NCBI GenBank assembly: GCA_022710665.1
Contig: JAKLGN010000027.1
Location: 1-11,217, forward strand
Length of the DNA stretch: 11,217 nucleotides
Source: Methanoregula sp.
Lineage (GTDB): Archaea; Halobacteriota; Methanomicrobia; Methanomicrobiales; Methanospirillaceae
Reading direction: 5' to 3'
Made by a program: the position numbers and the translations under genes. Shown piece after piece: positions 1-5,247 of the stretch; the stretch's first letter is position 1, and every line of letters begins with the position of its first letter. The notes beneath the pieces are model-generated. The model searched no databases, was not told the origin of the DNA, and worked only from the letters and a program-made list of their open reading frames with translations.

Positions 1-798
1 GCAATCGAAGGAATCAACCGGGTTGTTCCTGTTCAGGGACTGAAGGGATTGCTCAAATACGGGACGATCCCGGAAATTGATAGTATCAGAAAACGGCGAA
101 CCGATCAGGTTTTCAGGCTTTTTTTCCAGGTAGCGGACAAAGGCTGAATTGACAAAGGAGAGCGTGCCATCCGGAAGAAAACGGATGACAAACTCAGTCT
201 GGTCTTCAACAATGGCCCGGTACCGGGCTTCCTTTGCCTCCAGTTCGATCTTGTCTCTGGATTCCCGTGTCACATCCTCTATGATGATGGTTATTCCGCG
301 GCTCCCGTCGTCAAAGACGGTCTTCATGCTCTTGATCTTAAGATACACATAACCGGACTCAACGGAAAACCGGACCTCCCGCACCCCCTCATTACCTGCG
401 ATAATATCTGAAAAAACCCCGGGGAGACCTGTGCCTCCAATCGCTGTTTTGAAAATTTCAAGAATATGATTTCCCGTCACATCCTCTTTTTTTACCGCGA
501 AAAAAGTACAGAAACTCTCGTTGACAAAAAGGATGTGGTGGTTCTCGTTCAGGGTTATCACGAGGTCGTCTGTTATACTCACAAGCGCAGAAATCGGGAG
601 CCGGTGGGTCAAAAAAAAGACCCGTGCCGTGCCGTATGACTTGGATTCCACGAGACCGGCTATCTGGAGTATCTCAAGGTATTTTGCTGCCGAATTCCTG
701 TTCATCTTCAGGTTTGAAGAAACATCCGTTATGGTAAGACCTCTCGGATGAGCCTTTAAAAGAATCTTGATCCGGGAAATATTATCCTGTTCAAGCAC
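1..798 (-). CDS. Winged-helix/PAS-domain signalling protein (N-terminal part, runs off the left edge)
   Basis: Reading the minus strand from a GTG at 798 gives 266 codons without a stop, in frame to the window edge, so the C-terminal part is missing. Residues 1-66 look like a winged helix-turn-helix (ISRIKILLKAHPRG..., then a recognition-helix-like NRNSAAKYLEILQ and a wing around 50-63). Residues 69-177 form a PAS domain ending in the typical IIIEDVTRE. Residues 187-266 begin a second PAS domain (ARYRAIVEDQTEFVIRFLPD). Such wHTH-PAS proteins in Methanomicrobiales often end in a histidine kinase or further PAS units, but the output domain cannot be seen here. The start is chosen because a GGGGGA ribosome binding site lies 6 nt upstream (805-810) and an in-frame stop lies a little further up. 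No signal peptide or membrane segment is visible, so it is probably cytoplasmic. The sensed signal is unknown. Confidence 0.85.
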   Translation of the reverse strand, partial: MLEQDNISRIKILLKAHPRGLTITDVSSNLKMNRNSAAKYLEILQIAGLVESKSYGTARVFFLTHRLPISALVSITDDLVITLNENHHILFVNESFCTFFAVKKEDVTGNHILEIFKTAIGGTGLPGVFSDIIAGNEGVREVRFSVESGYVYLKIKSMKTVFDDGSRGITIIIEDVTRESRDKIELEAKEARYRAIVEDQTEFVIRFLPDGTLSFVNSAFVRYLEKKPENLIGSPFSDTINFRDRPVFEQSLQSLNRNNPVDSFDC

Positions 799-841
799 GG
801 TAATTCCCCCGCCTTGCGCACGGTGGTTATCTTATTTTGTA

Positions 842-880
842 TATGTAACCTGCATACAGGAAATATAAAAACGTTACATA
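842..880 (-). promoter_or_regulatory. Promoter of the PAS gene with nested inverted repeats
   Basis: On the minus strand a TATA-like box, TTTTATATTT, lies at 870-861, about 65 bp before the GTG at 798, which predicts a leader of roughly 40 nt. It is enclosed by a perfect 8-bp inverted repeat, TATGTAAC at 842-849 and GTTACATA at 873-880. Between them sits a near-perfect palindrome CCTGCATACAGG (849-860). The arms are about 31 bp apart, close to three helical turns, which suits a dimeric DNA-binding protein. The downstream product carries a winged helix, so autoregulation is possible; that part is inference. Confidence 0.45.
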
Positions 881-1045
881 AAAGGGATCAGAACAAATTG
901 CTCTGGAGAAATCCATTTTCTTGCTATGACATTTCTCATTGCGACGTCCCTGCACTCATCACGGGACGGGGTAACACAATTTTTTGGAATATGTGCGGGA
1001 AATGATCCACCAGGATTCAGGTATCATCCCAGGGGGGTGTCACAA

Positions 1046-1073
1046 TGACGGGGCATAGCCCCCAAAAACGTCA
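1046..1073. other. GC-rich hairpin
   Basis: TGAC (1046-1049) followed by GGGGC (1050-1054), a three-base ATA loop, GCCCC (1058-1062), a seven-base bulge rich in A (1063-1069) and GTCA (1070-1073). The two helices pair exactly, giving a nine-base-pair interrupted stem. Its role is unknown. Confidence 0.4.
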
Positions 1074-1212
1074 TCAGAGAACCAAGTGAATTCCCGGATA
1101 AAAAAACTCTACTCTGGAGAAAACATCGGACTGGCGCCCCCGGTGGCTTTATACGTACGATTGTCCCCGGATGCTGTGACAGCCCTTGCATTGCGATAAT
1201 CACGAAAGAAGG

Positions 1213-1220
1213 TTTTTTTT
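1213..1220 (+). terminator. Possible oligo-T terminator
   Basis: An uninterrupted run of eight T on the plus strand. Archaeal RNA polymerase stops efficiently at such tracts. It lies about 60 bp after a TATA-like TTTATAC (1148-1154), so the two could bound a very short transcript, but no gene is assigned to it. Confidence 0.25.
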
Positions 1221-1269
1221 ACGATGTCCCGCTAGAAAAGAGGACATTCCTGTCGCAAGGCGCAATTGA

Positions 1270-1335
1270 GCCCCCTATGGGGGCAGGGAGGGCAAAAAGG
1301 GGGCTGATCAGGAGGAGAAAAAGTGGTTTTCCTCC
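1270..1335. other. Two adjacent hairpins in the intergenic region
   Basis: The first is GCCCCC-TAT-GGGGGC (1270-1284), a perfect 6-bp G:C stem with a 3-nt loop. The second pairs GGAGG (1311-1315) with CCTCC (1331-1335), extended inward by AAAA/TTTT with a small bulge. Neither is followed by a long T tract on the plus strand, so they are not obvious terminators; they could be parts of a structured RNA. Confidence 0.35.
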
Positions 1336-1471
1336 GAGCCGGAAGATCAGTACTATCACCTCTGACGCCAACAGGGGAAAATCGTATGCGGATCATCTTC
1401 ATCCCCTTACCATAGAGACGAACATTTTTATTGCTTATCCATAATGCCGTGCACAGCTTCTTGGCAAAAAT

Positions 1472-1645
1472 TTAAACGATACTACAGGGAATGAAAAAAT
1501 GCCCTTGTCGACAGAGGGTGTAATACTGTATCGCCAAAAAAAATCCAACTTTCAACCATTCTTCTGGAATTGATCGATAAGGGATTGAAAAATCCCCCCA
1601 GTCATTTCCTGGTGCCGGGACCTCGTTCATGCCGGTATTCACCAT
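1472..1645 (-). pseudogene. Unassigned small ORF or gene remnant
   Basis: On the minus strand a frame is open from just after a TGA (1738-1736) to a TAA (1474-1472), 87 codons. The first in-frame ATG is at 1645, giving 57 residues. The conceptual protein has a protein-like composition with spaced Trp, Gly, Asn and Pro (for example MVNTGMNEVPAPGNDW), and the similar-looking part starts before the ATG (KPWEAANKLNIAEDYHAGS), as if the 5' end of a larger gene had been lost. There is no good ribosome binding site before the ATG, and the upstream part reaches into the promoter of the plus-strand gene at 1756. The family is not recognised. An 87-codon open stretch can also arise by chance. Confidence 0.25.
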
Positions 1646-1706
1646 CCACAGCGATCCCGCATGGTAATCCTCAGCAATGTTCAGCTTGTTTGCTGCTTCC
1701 CATGGT

Positions 1707-1745
1707 TTGATATTATCCGCGTAACAAGTAGTCGATCAGAAGGAG
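1707..1745 (+). promoter_or_regulatory. TATA-like box and ribosome binding site for the 1756 gene
   Basis: TTGATATTAT at 1707-1716 is a plausible archaeal TATA box; transcription would begin near 1737. AAGGAG at 1740-1745 lies 10 nt before the GTG at 1756. A second GAGGAG (1748-1753) is too close to that GTG to serve it well. This supports the GTG as the true start. Confidence 0.45.
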
Positions 1746-1755
1746 CAGAGGAGTT

Positions 1756-2265
1756 GTGCCTGACCTCAAATCAGTACCTGATGATGCACGATGGCGGATA
1801 GCTGCGCAGCATGCCACGAACCTTGCGGCAATGTACGAGAGGGTTTTTTACCCGGTTATCAAAGAGCGTTATCACGAACTGGAGCATGAGGTCTGGATAG
1901 AAATGGCAAAGATCTCCGGTGAAATTGCCCGGTCGCTCGGATTCAGGGTTGAGACTGCCCGGGAGCTGGCAGAGAGCCTCCGCTGGATGACTACTCTGGT
2001 CTTCGGTCCAGGATCTAAGGAAGAGGTCATCGGGATCGGCAAGGACGGTGCAGTAATCGTTATCCGTCGCTGCCCCCTCCTGATGAATGACCCTGGCCTG
2101 TCGTCCGGCGAGGGGATATTCCAGAGGTGCATGGTCTTTAACCTGACCGCCCAGAAAACCATGAACCCGCACTTCTCTTCCCGGTTTGTCCGTGCTATGT
2201 GCATGGGAGATAGACAGTGTGAATGCAAAATCGAACCGGAAAAAGCGCCGGAGAACAAAGCCTGA
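1756..2265 (+). CDS. Cysteine-containing protein, L-2-amino-thiazoline-4-carboxylic acid hydrolase-like (DUF6125 type)
   Basis: A 169-residue soluble protein without signal peptide or membrane segment. The N-terminal half is helical and rich in charged residues (about 15-80); the second half has short strands with RRCPLL (C106), QRC (C125) and a C-terminal CMGDRQCECKIE (C149, C155, C157). The order RCP, single Cys, then C-x-GD-x2-C is what I recall for the family annotated as L-2-amino-thiazoline-4-carboxylic acid hydrolase or DUF6125, related in its tail to V4R-type small-molecule-binding domains. For archaeal members the hydrolase function is mostly unproven, and a sensor or metal/ligand-binding role is as likely. 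The GTG start follows AAGGAG by 10 nt. It stands alone: a long non-coding region precedes it and a convergent gene follows. The last eight residues are a polar tail. I am confident that it is a gene, less so of the family. Confidence 0.7.
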   Translation: MPDLKSVPDDARWRIAAQHATNLAAMYERVFYPVIKERYHELEHEVWIEMAKISGEIARSLGFRVETARELAESLRWMTTLVFGPGSKEEVIGIGKDGAVIVIRRCPLLMNDPGLSSGEGIFQRCMVFNLTAQKTMNPHFSSRFVRAMCMGDRQCECKIEPEKAPENKA

Positions 2266-2358
2266 CAGACCCCTCCTCTCCATGCTTTTTTTGCGATTCG
2301 GGTTAAGGCGGAATTGTTATCCGGGTGTCATTGAGAGGCCCCTCAGAAGAAGATCAGC

Positions 2359-2375
2359 CGGTTTGTTTTTAACCG
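2359..2375 (+). terminator. Terminator-like hairpin after the 1756 gene
   Basis: CGGTT (2359-2363) pairs with AACCG (2371-2375) around a T-rich loop containing five T in a row (2366-2370). It lies 94 bp after the stop codon. Oligo-T is the main archaeal termination signal. Confidence 0.3.
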
Positions 2376-2422
2376 TTATCGGTCCTGCCGACAGGCTATC
2401 TCCGAGAATCCATACGCCCGGG

Positions 2423-2441
2423 GATCTTTTTAAAAAGGATC
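2423..2441 (-). terminator. Terminator-like symmetric element after mutY
   Basis: GATC-TTTTT-AAAAA-G-GATC is almost a perfect palindrome and lies 18 bp beyond the mutY stop on the minus strand. It gives a T5 run on either strand, so it could end transcription from both convergent sides. Confidence 0.35.
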
Positions 2442-2459
2442 ACTCCAACAGCAGTTCTC

Positions 2460-3341
2460 TTATCGCGAAGGGATGGCAATCCGGTCTGCTTTTTTTGTCA
2501 GAAATCCTTCTTTTTCAAGGACGCCGAGTAGCCGGAGTACCCGGATCTTCTCCCCGCCAAGGTTCTGAACCAGGTTTTCGATATCCATACCGGGACTTTC
2601 CAGAAGCATTTTGATAATTTTTCCCCGCATTTCCCGGTCTGATCCCTCAAAAGCTGATTGTCGTACATACTGTGTGCTCCGACGGTTCGGGTTGGGGATT
2701 TTTTTCTTCAGCACTGAACCAAGATCCATCAGTGCCCAGTACCAGGTACGGGGATCTTTCCGGTATAATGAGTTTTTTACAAGAGGAATGATCTCGGCAT
2801 CACGGACCGGCGATTTTTCCTGAAAGAAAAAGTGGATGAATACCCTGCGGATATTGGTCTCAATGAACACCACCGGCATATTGAAGGCAAAGGCGCAGAT
2901 TGAGGCGGCGGTTGCGCTGCCGATGCCGGGAAACGTTGCAAGGATATCCGGATCCTGCGGCAGCATGCCATCATACTCTTCAACAACCCTTCGGGCGCAT
3001 TTCTGCAGGGAGAGTGCCCTCCGGTTGTATCCCATCCCCTGCCAGGCTGCCAGGACATCCACCAGTGGTGCCCCGGCAAGTGAGGGAAAGTCCGGGAATG
3101 CGGCAATGAATGCCGGGTATTTTTGGGTCACACGATCAACCTGTGTCTGCTGGAGCATGATCTCGGAGACGAGGATCCGGTAGGGATTGGTTGTCCTCCG
3201 CCACGCAAGGTCCCGCCCATGAGTGCGATAATAACCCAGGACGATCTCCCGGAATTCCCTGATGGAAGGAGGGCACTGCATGTACGGGATATCCGATCCT
3301 GTGGATTCGGTAGCTGGCTGGCGGGACCTTTTCATGGTCAT
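2460..3341 (-). CDS. mutY: MutY-like A/G-specific adenine DNA glycosylase lacking the iron-sulfur cluster
   Basis: A HhH-GPD superfamily DNA glycosylase, 293 residues from the chosen ATG. MutY removes adenine opposite 8-oxoguanine in base excision repair. Visible: WRRTTNPYRILVSEIMLQQT (47-66) with catalytic Glu60 and the MutY-specific QQTQ; the helix-hairpin-helix FPGIGSATA (137-145); and FIETNIRRVF (159-168), where the usual Asp of the active site is Glu161. After MDLGS (205-209), where MutY normally has four cysteines for a [4Fe-4S] cluster, there are none. The C-terminus (about 235-290) looks like a winged helix, and the NUDIX-like domain of classical MutY is missing. It follows mutL on the same strand. 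The start is uncertain: the same frame is open back to a TTG at 3461 inside mutL, and a later ATG at 3281 would also keep the whole domain. The ATG at 3341 has only a weak upstream GGAAG. Confidence 0.85.
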   Translation of the reverse strand: MTMKRSRQPATESTGSDIPYMQCPPSIREFREIVLGYYRTHGRDLAWRRTTNPYRILVSEIMLQQTQVDRVTQKYPAFIAAFPDFPSLAGAPLVDVLAAWQGMGYNRRALSLQKCARRVVEEYDGMLPQDPDILATFPGIGSATAASICAFAFNMPVVFIETNIRRVFIHFFFQEKSPVRDAEIIPLVKNSLYRKDPRTWYWALMDLGSVLKKKIPNPNRRSTQYVRQSAFEGSDREMRGKIIKMLLESPGMDIENLVQNLGGEKIRVLRLLGVLEKEGFLTKKADRIAIPSR

Positions 3342-3435
3342 CTGGTTCTTGTCTTCCGGACAGGATCGGCATAGAGGATAATAATCCCTCCGGTACCGGC
3401 AAAGTGCGGGAAACCGTGACAGGAAAGTATTCCGG

Positions 3436-5244
3436 TTATACCCGTTTGAACATGGTGTCAAGTTCTTTCCGGGTAAACCGGATCATGGTCGGACGGCCAT
3501 GGGGGCAGGTAAAGGGATTTTTCATCCGCCGCAGCTGGTCCACGATCCGCTGGCACTGCTCCCGTGTACAGATAGTACCCGCCTTTATCGCCCCCCGGCA
3601 GGCAATGATCCGGGCTATGCGTTCCCGGTTGCTGACGGTCTGCGCTGCCTCCTCGCTGACAAGGTCGCTGATAATCTCATCGATGATCGTTGTTTCCTCG
3701 AGCCTCCCAAGCACGACCGGTACAGCACGGACAACAAACGCGTCTCCGCCAAACCCTTCAAGGATGAATCCTTCAAGGGCAAGCACCGGCAGGAGGTCAC
3801 GGAGGATCGCGGCCTCCTTCGGGGTACGGTGCAGGACCACCGGGCTGATCAGTTCCTGCGAAGGCCGCGTCTCCTGCGTCTGCCCGGTCACCTGCTCGTA
3901 CAGGATACGCTCGTGGGCAGCGTGCTGGTCGATGAGGAGCAGATCGTCACCGGCTGTCCGGGCAAGGATATAGATCCCTCCGAACTCCCCGATGACCACA
4001 ATCTCCGGCAGGAGAGAAGAGGCAAGGTACGCTGGACCGGAACCGACCGGTAACTCCGTCTGCCGGAGCCGCTGGTCCGTCGCAACAGTTCCCGCATGGG
4101 TGGACTCAAAAACACCTGCCGGTGCAGGGACCCCAGAAAGATCGTAGGACCGAAAAGGTGCTGCGCTGGGTCCGGGAACGGGGGCTAAACCTGCTTCAGG
4201 TGGTTTTGCCGCGGGAATCAGATCGTGGGCAAGCAGGGCATTCCGTACCGAGGCACGGATCATTTCCGTAATCTCCTTTTCCCTTGATAATCTGATCTGT
4301 TTTTTTGTCGGGTGGACATTCACGTCCACGAGCATGGGATCGATGGTAAGGTTCAGGAATGCCACCGGGAACCGGTCTTTCGGGAGCAGTGTCCCATACC
4401 CGGCCTTGATCGCGTCGTTGATGAGCGGAGAGGAAACAAACCGCTGGTTAACCGTAACAAACATCCGCGCCCGGTCTTTGCGGGCAAGGACAGGACGGGA
4501 GATAAACCCGTTTATGGAAAGGAATGACAGGGATGCTTCAACAGGGACAAGATCACGGCTGACCCCGCTGCCAAAGAGCCGGGCTACAGTATCCAGCGTG
4601 TGAGTGGTCCGGTCAGTTACTATCTGTTCAGTTCCGTTAAAGGAGAGGTGAAACGCGATCCCGGGATAGGAGAGGCAGATGCCTTCAAGGATATCGTGGA
4701 TGTGTGCAAGCTCGGTGTTCCTGCTCTTCTGGAACTTCTTTCGGGCCGGGGTATTGAAAAAGAGGTCTTCGACAAGCACGCTCGTCCCGTCCGGTGCACC
4801 GGTTTCGGCCGTTGTCAGGACTTTTCCTCCTTCGATGACAATACGTGTGCCGGGGATCACCGCACCGCTTCCCCGTGGTTTTGTAACAAGGGTTACCCGT
4901 GAGACGGCAGCGATCGTTGCAAGAGCCTCACCCCGGAACCCGAGCGTGCGGAGGCGATTGAGGTCACCGATGGATGCAATCTTGCTCGTCGCATGGGGAG
5001 CAAAGGCGAGTCCTGCATCTGCAGGAGACATACCGCACCCGTCATCGGTGACGCGGATGACCATGATGGCATCTTTCGATGCAGTCAGGTCGATCGTAAT
5101 CAAACCTGCTCCGGCGTCAATGGCGTTCTCGACCAGTTCCTTGACCACGGAGGCCGGGCGCTCCACCACCTCACCGGCAGCGATCTGGTTGACGGTGGCG
5201 GGATCCAGGATCCGGATACGGGACAGATCAGAATTTTCAGACAT
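3436..5244 (-). CDS. mutL: DNA mismatch repair endonuclease MutL
   Basis: 602 residues, a normal MutL length. The N-terminal GHKL ATPase shows ELVENAIDAG (36-45, with catalytic Glu36 and metal-binding Asn40), DDGCGM (67-72), TSKI (86-89), LGFRGEAL (101-108) and FNTPARKKF (163-171), and the transducer domain has DVNVHPTK (307-314). A Pro/Ala-rich linker (about 341-405) leads to the dimerisation/nuclease domain. This carries DQHAAHERILYE (439-450), which fits the DQHA(X)2E(X)4E metal-binding motif exactly, plus ACR (548-550) and CPHGRP (580-585). It is therefore the nicking type of MutL found in organisms without MutH. QELISP (463-468) resembles the sliding-clamp-binding motif of MutL/PMS2 proteins. 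The ATG lies 3 bp after the mutS stop, with GGGGGA inside the last mutS codons as ribosome binding site, so the two are translated from one transcript, likely coupled. MutL couples mismatch detection by MutS to strand incision. Confidence 0.97.
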   Translation of the reverse strand: MSENSDLSRIRILDPATVNQIAAGEVVERPASVVKELVENAIDAGAGLITIDLTASKDAIMVIRVTDDGCGMSPADAGLAFAPHATSKIASIGDLNRLRTLGFRGEALATIAAVSRVTLVTKPRGSGAVIPGTRIVIEGGKVLTTAETGAPDGTSVLVEDLFFNTPARKKFQKSRNTELAHIHDILEGICLSYPGIAFHLSFNGTEQIVTDRTTHTLDTVARLFGSGVSRDLVPVEASLSFLSINGFISRPVLARKDRARMFVTVNQRFVSSPLINDAIKAGYGTLLPKDRFPVAFLNLTIDPMLVDVNVHPTKKQIRLSREKEITEMIRASVRNALLAHDLIPAAKPPEAGLAPVPGPSAAPFRSYDLSGVPAPAGVFESTHAGTVATDQRLRQTELPVGSGPAYLASSLLPEIVVIGEFGGIYILARTAGDDLLLIDQHAAHERILYEQVTGQTQETRPSQELISPVVLHRTPKEAAILRDLLPVLALEGFILEGFGGDAFVVRAVPVVLGRLEETTIIDEIISDLVSEEAAQTVSNRERIARIIACRGAIKAGTICTREQCQRIVDQLRRMKNPFTCPHGRPTMIRFTRKELDTMFKRV

Positions 5245-5247
5245 CGT

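Larger units (their letters stand above)
799..1755. other. Long intergenic region without a convincing gene
   Basis: About 950 bp separate the divergent starts at 798 (minus) and 1756 (plus), far more than elsewhere in the window. Besides the two promoters there are GC-rich hairpins (1046-1073, 1270-1284, 1311-1335), a smaller hairpin ATGTCC/GGACAT (1224-1229, 1242-1247), an eight-T tract (1213-1220), and two long stop-free frames (plus 1049-1441, minus 1735-1475) that lack good start codons. No tRNA, rRNA, transposase or CRISPR repeat was recognised. It may hold an untranslated RNA, gene remnants, or both. Confidence 0.6.

Noticed and set aside
814..1005. Plus-strand 63-codon ORF in the PAS promoter region
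   Set aside because: It runs through the TATA box and inverted repeats of the PAS gene, has no ribosome binding site, and its translation is not protein-like.
901..1122. Direct repeat CTCTGGAGAAA at 901-911 and 1112-1122
   Set aside because: Only 11 bp, two copies 211 bp apart, with no similarity in the flanks and no gene between them; not enough to call a mobile element or attachment site.
1771..2283. Minus-strand 170-codon frame opposite the cysteine protein
   Set aside because: The plus-strand frame has the ribosome binding site, TATA box and family-like motifs; the antisense frame has none of these.
2186..2614. Plus-strand 142-codon frame bridging the cysteine gene and mutY
   Set aside because: It overlaps the ends of two genes in other frames and crosses both terminator-like elements; no domain is visible.
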